Shown here in pieces: positions 31,767-38,933 of a stretch of DNA of 38,933 bases. Source of the DNA: a virus; IMG/VR virus record IMGVR_UViG_3300017709_000007, positions 1-38,933 of that record; one strand, 5' to 3'. Position 1 is the stretch's first letter, and each line of letters opens with the position of its first letter. The translations under genes were made by a program, and so were the position numbers. The notes beneath the pieces are model-generated. The model did not search any database and was not told the origin of the DNA. It saw nothing but the letters and a program-made list of their open reading frames with translations.

Positions 31767-33539
31767 ATGGGATTCTTAGTATCACCAGGAGTCGAGGTAA
31801 ATGAAATCGACTTAACAAACGTGATTCCCGCAATCTCTACCTCTATTGGTGGATACGCAGGTCACTTTAACTGGGGACCTTCCGGAGAATTGATTAACAT
31901 CAGCTCTGAGAAAGATCTCCAAGCAAACTTTGGTACACCTGACGCCGCACACTCTGTGTCGTTCTTGGTTGCTGCAAGTTTTTTAAAATACGGAAACTTT
32001 TTAAAGGTTTCTCGCGCAGTTCCAGATGGTGCTACTAACGCTGTTGTAGGAAATAGCAGTGCCGCTGTTGCAAGCGGACCAATTGGCAATCTAGATGCAT
32101 TCGAAAACCTGGCCACCGACGCAAATGAGTACTTTATTGCTCGTTGCCCAGGCGCTTATGGTAATAGCCTTCAAGTTGTTATCGGATGGAGCGGTCAAGC
32201 GAATGATACATCGGGACTAACATCTGCAGCGACATCTGTAACAGATGATTATATCGTTGATAATTTCGATTTCTTACCTACTACTACAGACGCAGGTGCA
32301 GCTGCTGGTATAGAGGGTGATGAAATTCACGTTCTCGTTCTTGACGAAGACGGATTGTTCACCGGTATAAAGGGTAGTATCCTTGAAAAATACCAAGGTT
32401 TGTCTCTTGCTGAAGGCGCGAAACTCGATACTGGCGCAAGTAATTACTACAAAGATGTAATTAACGCTGGTTCACAGTATCTTTTTGCAAATAAGCTTAG
32501 TGATCTATTCACTGGTGCAGATGCGGCGTTTAGCACTAATAATATAGTACTGGAATCAGGCGAAACGCTCGATGATGGTGCAAAAGACTTGTCCTTTACA
32601 CTTGGTGTAGACGGTACAGCTTCTACAGCCGACGTTGTAGGCACAGGTACATCTACGGATAGCTTCCGTGGTCTTCAATTATTCGAAGATGCTGAATCCG
32701 TAGATGTTAACTTGCTTTTTGCAAGTCCTATGGCCAGTTCAGCCGATCAAAAGACAATTGAAAATAAAGTACTGCAAATCGCTGCAGCTCGTAAAGATAT
32801 TCTTGGTTGTGGTTCAGCTCCGATTGATCTACACACAAAATCAAGCGATTCGACTAAGCTAACTCACATCAAAGGTAACGTTCCAACTGCAACATCGAAT
32901 TACTTTACGACAACAGGTTCTACCGTGTATGTCTATAATAAGTATCTTGATCGTTATGATTGGATTACAACTAGCGGTTATATTGCTGGTCTTTGTGCTA
33001 ACACAGATGATGTAGCAGAACCTTGGTTCTCACCTGCTGGTTTCAATCGTGGTCAAATTCTTGGTGCAGCTAAATTAGCTTTTAATCCTAAGAATACCGA
33101 TCGTGATGCTTTGTACAAAGCAGCAATTAATCCTATCACTAATTTTCCAGGACAAGGAATTGTACTGTTTGGTGATAAGACCTTCACTCAAAAACCTTCT
33201 GCATTCGATCGTATTAATGTACGCCGCTTGTTCATGGTTCTTGAAAAGGCAATTGCTACCGCAGCTAAATTCCAACTGTTCGAATTGAACGACGAATTTA
33301 CTCGTGCGATGTTCAGAAATATGACAGAGCCTTTCCTACGGGATGTAAAGGGTCGTCGTGGTGTTACTGACTTCTTAGTTGTATGTGATGAAACGAATAA
33401 CACGGGTCAAGTGATTGATACCAACCGCTTTGTGGCTGATATCTATATCAAACCTGCTCGTTCGATTAACTTCATTACTCTTAACTTCATTGCAACCCGC
33501 ACTGGCGTTGAGTTCTCTGAAATTGTTGGCACTAACTAA
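31767..33539 (+). CDS. gp18: tail sheath protein gp18
   Basis: This contractile sheath subunit polymerises around the gp19 tube and contracts on infection. The N-terminal S-P-G-V-E-V-N-E-I-D-L-T and I-G-G-Y-A-G-H-F-N-W-G-P are classic gp18 landmarks. Near the C-terminus are R-A-M-F-R-N-M-T-E-P-F-L-R-D-V-K-G-R-R-G-V and the final R-T-G-V-E-F-S-E-I-V-G strand. In known sheaths the terminal strands link neighbouring subunits. It has 590 residues against 659 in T4, with the variable middle (about 140-320) forming the outer domains. The strong SD, separate promoter and long leader fit high expression. Confidence 0.96.
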   Translation: MGFLVSPGVEVNEIDLTNVIPAISTSIGGYAGHFNWGPSGELINISSEKDLQANFGTPDAAHSVSFLVAASFLKYGNFLKVSRAVPDGATNAVVGNSSAAVASGPIGNLDAFENLATDANEYFIARCPGAYGNSLQVVIGWSGQANDTSGLTSAATSVTDDYIVDNFDFLPTTTDAGAAAGIEGDEIHVLVLDEDGLFTGIKGSILEKYQGLSLAEGAKLDTGASNYYKDVINAGSQYLFANKLSDLFTGADAAFSTNNIVLESGETLDDGAKDLSFTLGVDGTASTADVVGTGTSTDSFRGLQLFEDAESVDVNLLFASPMASSADQKTIENKVLQIAAARKDILGCGSAPIDLHTKSSDSTKLTHIKGNVPTATSNYFTTTGSTVYVYNKYLDRYDWITTSGYIAGLCANTDDVAEPWFSPAGFNRGQILGAAKLAFNPKNTDRDALYKAAINPITNFPGQGIVLFGDKTFTQKPSAFDRINVRRLFMVLEKAIATAAKFQLFELNDEFTRAMFRNMTEPFLRDVKGRRGVTDFLVVCDETNNTGQVIDTNRFVADIYIKPARSINFITLNFIATRTGVEFSEIVGTN

Positions 33540-33547
33540 TATAAATA
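33540..33547 (+). promoter_or_regulatory. late promoter box for tail tube gene
   Basis: An exact TATAAATA starts immediately after the gp18 stop codon. The ATG at 33570 is preceded by AAAGGA at 33555-33560, so the predicted mRNA has a short leader containing an SD. Confidence 0.72.
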
Positions 33548-33569
33548 ATATAAGAAAGGATAAACAATT

Positions 33570-34097
33570 ATGGCAACTTTAGGAGTAGATGATTTTAAAT
33601 CAAAGTTAATCGGTGGGGGCGCACGTCCTAACCTTTTCAAAGCAATCGTTAATTTTCCAGGATACGCTGGAGGTGATACAGAACTCGCATCTTTCATGTG
33701 TAAAGGTGCACAGTTACCAGGCTCGCAAATTGCTCAGCTTGATGTACCATTTCGTGGTCGTCAGTTGAAAATTGCAGGTGACCGTACATTCGAAAACTGG
33801 TCAATTACAGTTATCAATGACACTGGTATGGAAATCCGTAACGCTATGGAACGTTGGATGAATGGTATGAATGAGCATGTGAATAACACAGGTTTAGCCA
33901 ATCCTACAGACTATCAAGCGGATATGGGAGTTCAACAGCTCGATAAAGCAGGAAATGTTACTAAGGAGTACACCATTCGTGGTGCATATCCAATTAATGT
34001 TTCTGGAATCGATTTGAGCTATGACACCAATGATTCAATTGAAGAATTCACAGTTGAACTGGCTTACCAATATTGGGAGTCTGGTACAACTTCGTAG
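33570..34097 (+). CDS. gp19: tail tube protein gp19
   Basis: The inner tail tube subunit assembles as stacked hexamers on the baseplate. The 175 residues (163 in T4) contain R-P-N-L-F-K-A-I-V-N-F-P near residue 20, K-G-A-Q-L-P-G-S-Q-I, P-F-R-G-R-Q-L-K-I-A-G-D-R-T-F-E-N-W-S-I around residue 70, and L-S-Y-D-T-N-D-S-I-E-E-F-T-V-E-L near the end. All are typical of T4-like tube proteins. It follows the sheath gene, has its own promoter and SD, and is followed by a strong hairpin, consistent with a separate abundant message. Confidence 0.95.
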   Translation: MATLGVDDFKSKLIGGGARPNLFKAIVNFPGYAGGDTELASFMCKGAQLPGSQIAQLDVPFRGRQLKIAGDRTFENWSITVINDTGMEIRNAMERWMNGMNEHVNNTGLANPTDYQADMGVQQLDKAGNVTKEYTIRGAYPINVSGIDLSYDTNDSIEEFTVELAYQYWESGTTS

Positions 34098-34119
34098 TTT
34101 TAATTAATTAATACATATC

Positions 34120-34152
34120 CGATAAGTGGAGGTCCAACCCCTCCACTTATCG
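34120..34152 (+). terminator. 13-bp stem-loop after the tail tube gene
   Basis: Bases 34120-34132 pair perfectly with 34140-34152 around a 7-base loop. The stem is GC-rich at the loop end. No uridine run follows, so it is not a textbook intrinsic terminator. It may act as a terminator with other factors, or protect the 3' end of the gp18/gp19 mRNA. The next late promoter starts only 4 bases after it. Confidence 0.6.
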
Positions 34153-34155
34153 TGA

Positions 34156-34163
34156 TATAAATA
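34156..34163 (+). promoter_or_regulatory. late promoter box, 5 nt from portal ATG
   Basis: An exact TATAAATA lies just after the hairpin and ends 5 bases before ATG 34169. No Shine-Dalgarno lies between. The GGAGG inside the hairpin is 37 bases upstream and is base-paired. Confidence 0.75.
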
Positions 34164-34168
34164 ACATT

Positions 34169-35671
34169 ATGGAAATATTCGGATACGAAATTAGTAAAAA
34201 ACTTAAGAAGACGGAGAAAGAATTTGTATCTCCTATTCCTAAGGCAAACAATGATGGCGGCTCAACAGTAACTGTTGGTGGTGGCTACTACGGACAATAT
34301 GTAGATTTGTCTGGAACTACTACTGTTTCAGATCACGAATTAATTATAAAATATCGAGAATCAGCGCAGCAGCCAGAATGTGATGCCGCGGTTTCAGATA
34401 TTGTAGACGGTGCTCTTTCAGCATCGGACACATCTTCGCCAGTTGATCTTGCGATGAACGATCTAGATCAGCCCGATAATGTAAAAAAACAAATTTTAAA
34501 TGAATTTAATAATGTGGTTCAACTTTATAAGTTTAATCGCATGTCAGAAGACTATTTCCGTAATTGGTACATTGACGGAAAATTATACTTTAACGTTATT
34601 ATTGATCCAAATAATCCACAGAAAGGGATCGCAGAATTACGACCAATCGATTCTACGCACATTAGTAAAGTAAAGGAAGTTCAAAAAGTAACTGATCCGA
34701 AGACTCAAGTAGAATACGAAAAAATAGTAGATGAGTATTATGTCTATTCGCCTGACATAAATAATGGACAAGCAACAAATGGCGTTAAGTTTGCAAAAGA
34801 TGCTGTTATACAAGTCAATTCAGGTTTGTACGACTCATCGCGACAGCGAGTAATTAGTCACCTGCATAAAGCAATGAAGCTTGTAAATCAGCTTCGTTAT
34901 ATGGAAGATTCGTTAGTAGTGTATCGTGTTTCAAGAGCACCTGAACGTAGAATTTTCTATATTGATGTAGGCAATTTACCAAAGGGAAAGGCCGAAGAAT
35001 ATGTACAGCAGGTTGTATCTCGTTATCGTAATAAGATGGTGTACGATGCAACAACCGGTGATGTAAGTGATGATCGGAAACATATGTCTATGCTAGAAGA
35101 TTTTTATCTTCCGCGTAGAGAAGGTGGCCGAGGTACAGAAATTACAACACTTGGTGGTGGAGAAAATCTTGGCCAGATTGAAGATGTGCAATTCTTTCAA
35201 AAGAAACTTTACCGTGCTTTAAACGTACCAGTTTCAAGATTAGAACAAGAAAGTTCTTTTACGATTGGCCGTGCAAGTGAAATATCACGAGAAGAAGTAA
35301 AATTCCAGAAATTCGTTGATAGATTACGGAAACGTTTTTCGCGGATGCTTATCGAAGCACTTCGTATTCAACTTGTTCTTAAAGGTGTGATCACCGAACA
35401 GGATTGGAGTACTATTGAGGAAAAGATTAACATTGACTTTGCAGAAGATAACTACTTTTCTGAGTTAAAGGAGTTTGAAATCTTGAGAGAAAGATTAGAA
35501 ATGGCTCAACAAATGGAAGATCTTGTTGGTAAGTATGTTTCTAATAAGTATGTTCGCCAGACTGTTTTAAAGCAATCTGAAGAAGATATTGCGAGACTAG
35601 ATCAAGAAGTAGAAGACGAAAAGCCTGAAGAAGGCGAAGAAGGCGAAGAAGAGGATGATTTAGACATCTAA
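34169..35671 (+). CDS. gp20: portal vertex protein gp20
   Basis: The portal is a dodecameric ring at one capsid vertex that initiates prohead assembly and serves as the DNA channel. Recognisable blocks are Y-R-E-S-A-Q-Q-P-E-C-D-A-A-V-S-D-I-V near residue 65, Y-F-R-N-W-Y-I-D-G-K-L-Y-F-N-V-I-I-D around 132, R-A-P-E-R-R-I-F-Y-I-D-V-G-N-L-P-K around 254, and N-V-P-V-S-R-L-E-Q-E near 352. It has 500 residues against 524 in T4. The C-terminus ends in an acidic tail (E-E-G-E-E-G-E-E-E-D-D). It heads the head-gene unit 20-21-22-23. Confidence 0.95.
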   Translation: MEIFGYEISKKLKKTEKEFVSPIPKANNDGGSTVTVGGGYYGQYVDLSGTTTVSDHELIIKYRESAQQPECDAAVSDIVDGALSASDTSSPVDLAMNDLDQPDNVKKQILNEFNNVVQLYKFNRMSEDYFRNWYIDGKLYFNVIIDPNNPQKGIAELRPIDSTHISKVKEVQKVTDPKTQVEYEKIVDEYYVYSPDINNGQATNGVKFAKDAVIQVNSGLYDSSRQRVISHLHKAMKLVNQLRYMEDSLVVYRVSRAPERRIFYIDVGNLPKGKAEEYVQQVVSRYRNKMVYDATTGDVSDDRKHMSMLEDFYLPRREGGRGTEITTLGGGENLGQIEDVQFFQKKLYRALNVPVSRLEQESSFTIGRASEISREEVKFQKFVDRLRKRFSRMLIEALRIQLVLKGVITEQDWSTIEEKINIDFAEDNYFSELKEFEILRERLEMAQQMEDLVGKYVSNKYVRQTVLKQSEEDIARLDQEVEDEKPEEGEEGEEEDDLDI

Positions 35672-35695
35672 AGCCCTTCTTAAAACCAAAAAAAT

Positions 35696-35703
35696 TATAA
35701 ATA
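35696..35703 (+). promoter_or_regulatory. late promoter box, 5 nt from ATG 35709
   Basis: An exact TATAAATA ends 5 bases before the ATG of the 54-residue gene. It is the last clear late promoter before gp21-gp23. No Shine-Dalgarno is visible. Confidence 0.75.
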
Positions 35704-35708
35704 GATAT

Positions 35709-35873
35709 ATGAGTGATACAACACAGAAAGTTTTTAACAATATTGTTAAAAACAACAAAGTAGGTTCTGCCAAAGCATTTGGAGAAGCAATTCGTGATAA
35801 ACTAAATGATGCCCTTGAAGTTCGTAAAGTAGGACTTACATCAGAAATTTACAATAAAACGAAAGAAAAATAA
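35709..35873 (+). CDS. small basic protein, candidate prohead core protein (67/68 position)
   Basis: This 54-residue frame was read directly from the sequence. It runs M-S-D-T-T-Q-K-V-F-N and includes F-G-E-A-I-R-D-K-L-N-D-A-L-E-V-R-K around residues 24-40. It is helical and Lys-rich. T4 has the small prohead core genes 67 and 68 at this place between 20 and 21. The A-x-x-D-K-L-x-D-A-L-E-x-R-K pattern recalls small core proteins of other T4-like phages. Its own start-adjacent late promoter and a 1-base gap to the next ATG support a real gene. The core-protein role is inference. Confidence 0.65.
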   Translation: MSDTTQKVFNNIVKNNKVGSAKAFGEAIRDKLNDALEVRKVGLTSEIYNKTKEK

Positions 35874-35874
35874 T

Positions 35875-36162
35875 ATGACTATTCAACCTTTAAGTATTGC
35901 TGCTGCAGCATCACTGACTGCCGGTGCTTCAACAATTAGTAGCGCATCGTTAGTATTGGTGCAAAACACGAGTTCTGCAGTTAAATATGTTAACATCGAA
36001 GAAAAGGCTACTGGAACTCGTAAAGCAAGTGTTATGATTCCTGCTGCTAGTAACTTAATAATTAAAAAGAGTGCAAGCGACGAAATATTTGCATCTGCCG
36101 CTGCTGCCGGAACTGGTGCAGCAACAGGCGTATTATTTACAAAAGTAGGATACGCAAACTAA
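35875..36162 (+). CDS. small Ala/Ser-rich beta protein, 95 aa (unknown)
   Basis: ATG 35875 lies one base after the previous stop. The protein is rich in Ala, Ser and Thr with alternating beta strands (S-L-V-L-V-Q-N-T-S-S-A-V-K-Y-V-N-I-E) and few charges. It resembles a small capsid-decoration-type or structural fold rather than the helical core proteins of T4. It overlaps gp21 by one base (TAATG). I recall similar short proteins in this position in marine T4-like phages but no proven function. A head-decoration or core role is possible. Confidence 0.65.
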   Translation: MTIQPLSIAAAASLTAGASTISSASLVLVQNTSSAVKYVNIEEKATGTRKASVMIPAASNLIIKKSASDEIFASAAAAGTGAATGVLFTKVGYAN

Positions 36163-36806
36163 TGAAGCTAATTACAGAACATTTAGAATCGGTAGATTAT
36201 ATCACCGAAGCAAACGATAAAGGTGAAAAGAATGTTTTCATCGAAGGCGTTTTTATGCAAGCGGAGAAACAAAACCGCAATAATAGAATTTATCCTAAAG
36301 ACGTACTGTCTGAAGCAACTGCTAAGTACGTTAAGGAGCAGGTTAAAACTGGAAGAGCCGTTGGTGAATTGAATCACCCAGAAGGCCCACAGATTAACCT
36401 TGATAAAGTTTCACACAGAATTACCTCATTAAAATTTGAAGGTAACGATGTTGTTGGAAGAGCGCTGATACTAGATACACCTATGGGTAAAATAGTGAAA
36501 GGACTCGTCGAAGGCGGGTGCAAGTTAGGCGTCTCAAGTCGTGGTATGGGTACTGTTGAGCAAAAGGAAGGCAAAACATATGTTAAGGACGATTTCGTTC
36601 TTGCTACTGTTGACATTGTCCAAGATCCTAGCGCTCTATCTGCTTTCGTTGAAGGCATTATGGAAGGCGTAGAATGGATATGGGAAAATGGCATTCTTAA
36701 GCCTCAGCAAATTGAAGAATACGAGACTGAAATTAAAAGGGTTCCTATGGGTCGCATTAGCGAAGCACAGGAAAGAATCTTTAGTGATTTCCTCTCCAAA
36801 CTCTAA
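36162..36806 (+). CDS. gp21: prohead maturation protease gp21
   Basis: This serine protease cleaves the scaffold and capsid proteins inside the prohead. The catalytic histidine is in G-E-L-N-H-P-E-G-P (H72) and the serine in L-G-V-S-S-R-G-M-G (S125/S126). The third member is probably an Asp in the V-D-I-V-Q-D-P-S block near residue 150, as in the herpesvirus-like prohead protease fold. The length of 214 residues is nearly the same as T4 gp21 (212). Translation is coupled to the upstream gene through TAATG. Probable targets are gp22 and gp23 downstream. Confidence 0.95.
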   Translation: MKLITEHLESVDYITEANDKGEKNVFIEGVFMQAEKQNRNNRIYPKDVLSEATAKYVKEQVKTGRAVGELNHPEGPQINLDKVSHRITSLKFEGNDVVGRALILDTPMGKIVKGLVEGGCKLGVSSRGMGTVEQKEGKTYVKDDFVLATVDIVQDPSALSAFVEGIMEGVEWIWENGILKPQQIEEYETEIKRVPMGRISEAQERIFSDFLSKL

Positions 36807-36833
36807 TTCAAAAAAATAAGGAAACTTAATTAT

Positions 36834-38330
36834 ATGTCAAACGATAATGAACAAATCATTGAAGACGTAGAAGAAAAAGATCTTGTTGTTGAATCAGAGG
36901 TTGAGGTTTCCGAGGAGACTGAAGTCACTGAACAAGAACAACCTTTATCAGATACGGTCTTAGAAGTACTTCTTGGCGAAGCTAAGAAGAAAAACGAAGC
37001 TGAAGAATCCGAAGAGGATGAAGAAGTTTCTGAAGAAGAAGACGAAGATGAAGAATTAGAAGAAGCTAAAGTATCTGAAGAAGACGAAGAAGAATCCGAT
37101 GAGGACGAGGAAGAAGTTTCCGAAGCCAAAGAAGACGACGAATCTGATGAGGACGAGGAAGAAGTTTCCGAAGCCAAAGAAGAGGAAGAAGAAGTCGAAG
37201 AAGAAGAATCTGACGAAGATGAGGAAGAAGTTTCCGAATCTGCTGAAGATGAAGAAGAATCCGATGAAGTCGAGGAAGAAGAAGAGTCTGACGAAGATGA
37301 AGAAGAAGTTGAATTGCCAGAAGTTAAAACCAAAGCAGGTATTCTTGCTGCAAGTTTTGACGCTCTTAAAGGCATGAAAAAGTCAAATCTAGTTGCTGCA
37401 TATGAAGCAATTAACATGACTGAGGAAGAAGAAGACGAAGTTGAAGTTCCTAAGACTAAAGCTGACATCATTAATGCAATGTATGGTCAACTTAAGGCGA
37501 TGAAGAAAGACGACATTATGGCTTCTTATAAATCAATCATGGCATCATACAACAGCGCGAAAAACGAAGAAACTGAAGCAGATTCATTTGCATCAGATTT
37601 GAAAGTTCTCGCTGAAGCAGATCAAGGATTGACTGAAGACTTCAAAGCTAAAGCTTCTATCTTGTTTGAAGCTGCTGTCGCAGATAAAGTAAATAGTATC
37701 CAAGAAGAACTTGAATCTCAGTACACTGAAGATCTACAAGAAGAAGTAACTTACGTTCGTGAGTCACTTGTTGAAAAGATCGATGATTACTTGAGTTTCG
37801 TAGTTGAATCTTGGATCGAAGAAAATCAGGAGTTTGTTGATAACAAACTGCGCACTGAGATTACAGAAAACTTCATGACTGCACTGCAAGGTGTATTCAC
37901 TGAACACTATATCGAAGTTCCTGCCTCTAAAGTTGATCTTGTAGATGAACTTTCAGAAGAAGTTGCTGAAGTAAAAGAATCTCTAGCAAATGCTGAAGCC
38001 GAAAAGAGTGAGCTTGCGAGTCAAGTTGTAACTCTTCAACGTGAAAAGATCATTAGCGAAGCGTCCACTGATTTAGCATCAACCGAAGCTGGTAAACTTT
38101 CTTCACTTGTTGAAGATACCGAATTCGTAGATGCTGATACTTTTAGTGCTAAGGTAGCAACTATCAAAGAAGGATTCTTTAAAGAGTCAAAACAATCTGA
38201 AGAACTTGTAGAATCTCAAGATTCAACAGTAACAGAAACACAAACAATCGTAGAAGGTGCGGTAGATCCACAAGCTAAACTCCCTAAGGATATGGCTAAG
38301 TATGTACAACACCTTTCACGTTTCAAATAA
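36834..38330 (+). CDS. gp22: prohead scaffold core protein gp22, acid-rich
   Basis: This is the main internal scaffold, degraded by gp21 during maturation. Residues about 45-160 are extremely acidic, with E-S-D-E-D-E-E-E-V-S-E-A-K-E repeats. Two K-T-K-A-x-I...A/Y...L-K-x-M-K-K-x-x-x-x-A-x-Y units follow at about 165 and 207, then a long helical region with an extended coiled coil (V-D-E-L-S-E-E-V-A-E-V-K-E-S-L-A near 380). At 498 residues it is almost twice T4 gp22 (269). Many L-x-E triplets could be gp21 cleavage sites. The ribosome site is AAGGAAA at 36818-36824. No late promoter box is seen in the 27-base gap upstream. Confidence 0.92.
   Translation: MSNDNEQIIEDVEEKDLVVESEVEVSEETEVTEQEQPLSDTVLEVLLGEAKKKNEAEESEEDEEVSEEEDEDEELEEAKVSEEDEEESDEDEEEVSEAKEDDESDEDEEEVSEAKEEEEEVEEEESDEDEEEVSESAEDEEESDEVEEEEESDEDEEEVELPEVKTKAGILAASFDALKGMKKSNLVAAYEAINMTEEEEDEVEVPKTKADIINAMYGQLKAMKKDDIMASYKSIMASYNSAKNEETEADSFASDLKVLAEADQGLTEDFKAKASILFEAAVADKVNSIQEELESQYTEDLQEEVTYVRESLVEKIDDYLSFVVESWIEENQEFVDNKLRTEITENFMTALQGVFTEHYIEVPASKVDLVDELSEEVAEVKESLANAEAEKSELASQVVTLQREKIISEASTDLASTEAGKLSSLVEDTEFVDADTFSAKVATIKEGFFKESKQSEELVESQDSTVTETQTIVEGAVDPQAKLPKDMAKYVQHLSRFK
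37092..37250 (+). repeat. acidic coding repeats inside gp22
   Basis: Near-identical units begin at 37092, 37140 and 37206 (spacing 48 and 66 bases). They encode E-S-D-E-D-E-E-E-V-S-E with small variations. The first two are almost identical in DNA, indicating recent tandem growth of the acidic segment. Confidence 0.8.
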
Positions 38331-38378
38331 ACCCAAATTAACATAACATTCTAACAACAAAAAAAGGAATTAATTAAA

Positions 38379-38933
38379 ATGTTTAACGCAGAAAAAGAAA
38401 TCAAAAAATGGGCTCCAGTGCTTGAACACACTGACGAAGCTCCTATCACAGACAGCTACAAGAAGGCTGTAACAGCTAAGCTCCTCGAGAACACTGAAGT
38501 TGCTCTTAGAGAACAAGCCGTTGCATCTAACTTTGGCTCTCTTCAAGAAGCAGATGGTAACATGAATACGTCGGCAGTATCCAACTTCGATCCAGTACTC
38601 ATCTCTCTTGTACGCCGTGCAATGCCAAATCTCATCGCTTATGATGTAGCAGGTGTCCAGCCAATGTCTGGTCCTACTGGTCTTGCTTTCGCAATGAAGG
38701 CTAAATTCGGTGATGGTAATGCAATTACTGGTGCACCTTCTGGTGCTCAGCCTGAAGCTCTCTTCAACGAAGCTGACACAGACTTCTCTGGTACAGGTAC
38801 ACACGCTGGTGATTTGTTTGACTCTCCTGAAGCTGGTATCACAACTGGTACAGGTCTAGGCACAAACGGTGCTGAAACAGCTAACATTGGTGCAGAAATG
38901 GGCTTCTCTATCGAGAGAGCAAGTGTTACAGCT
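38379..38933 (+). CDS. gp23: major capsid protein gp23 (3' cut by window end)
   Basis: The first 185 codons of the T4-type HK97-fold major capsid protein are present, and the frame is open to the last base. Landmarks are K-W-A-P-V-L-E near residue 11, F-D-P-V-L-I-S-L-V-R-R-A-M-P-N-L-I-A-Y-D near 70, and G-V-Q-P-M-S-G-P-T-G-L-A-F-A-M around 91. Residues L55-Q56-E57 followed by A58 match the L-x-E gp21 cleavage rule and sit close to the T4 cut after E65, so the mature protein probably starts at A58. The SD AAGGA (38364-38368) lies 10 bases before the ATG. No late promoter box is visible in the 48-base gap after gp22. Confidence 0.95.
   Translation, partial: MFNAEKEIKKWAPVLEHTDEAPITDSYKKAVTAKLLENTEVALREQAVASNFGSLQEADGNMNTSAVSNFDPVLISLVRRAMPNLIAYDVAGVQPMSGPTGLAFAMKAKFGDGNAITGAPSGAQPEALFNEADTDFSGTGTHAGDLFDSPEAGITTGTGLGTNGAETANIGAEMGFSIERASVTA

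Noticed and set aside
31723-31779. 18-codon upstream frame overlapping the gp18 start
   Set aside because: It begins without an SD in an AT-rich leader and ends inside gp18 out of frame. The short length is expected by chance.
36830-37471. Long minus-strand frame of 213 codons rich in Ser
   Set aside because: It is the complement of the Glu-codon repeats of gp22 (GAA/GAG read as TTC/CTC and shifted to TCT/TCC). It has low complexity and no ribosome site.
38370-38804. Minus-strand frame of 144 codons opposite gp23
   Set aside because: The + strand encodes clear major capsid sequence here. The antisense product is Cys/Arg-rich with no signature.

Overview
The window is one continuous stretch of a T4-like contractile-tailed phage (myovirus) genome, carrying most of the late structural block. 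Every supported gene is on the + strand and the genes are tightly packed. Gene order follows T4: baseplate wedge gene 8, a fibre/adhesin cluster where T4 has genes 9-12 and wac, then 13, 14, 15, 16, 17, 18, 19, 20, two small genes at the 67/68 position, 21, 22 and 23. The DNA is AT-rich. The DUF4815 baseplate protein, the collar-domain fibres with a D-T-F-x-x-W-R-K-K-T-N motif, the NPHSVT and VGIGTTSP fibre repeats and the small accessory genes resemble marine T4-like phages (cyanophage, pelagiphage and relatives) more than enterobacterial T4. The host cannot be read from this window. I saw no tRNA, integrase, insertion sequence, CRISPR array or reverse transcriptase.

Layout. 1-8250: the end of an unknown structural protein, a small WGDG protein, gp8, a 1739-residue DUF4815 baseplate-type protein and a 69-residue coiled-coil protein. 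8255-26761: the adhesin cluster. It holds two tail-collar fibres (the second fused to RCC1-like repeats), a VGIGTTSP-repeat fibre, an overlapping three-gene accessory cassette (unknown, Fe/2-oxoglutarate-oxygenase-like, ParB/sulfiredoxin-like), a leucine-rich-repeat protein, two small proteins, a 2052-residue fibre and an 861-residue BspA-like LRR protein with a carbohydrate-binding-like insert. 26771-31680: a small unknown gene, neck proteins gp13 and gp14, tail completion gp15 and terminase gp16/gp17. 31767-34097: tail sheath gp18 and tube gp19, followed by a 13-bp hairpin. 34169-38933: portal gp20, two small genes, prohead protease gp21, a strongly acidic scaffold gp22 and the first 185 codons of major capsid gp23, cut by the window end.

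Regulation. Eleven intergenic boxes match the T4-family late promoter (TATAAATA, or NATAAATA). At eight genes the box ends exactly 5 or 6 bases before the ATG and no Shine-Dalgarno sequence is visible. With T4 spacing, transcription would start at or next to the start codon, predicting leaderless late mRNAs. gp8, gp18 and gp19 instead have the box further upstream and a purine-rich ribosome site.

Together these genes build the prohead (20, 21, 22, 23), package DNA (16, 17), close the head (13, 14), build and cap the tail (15, 18, 19), and provide baseplate and host-recognition fibres. Nearly half the window encodes host-recognition or accessory proteins, and the most novel content lies there.
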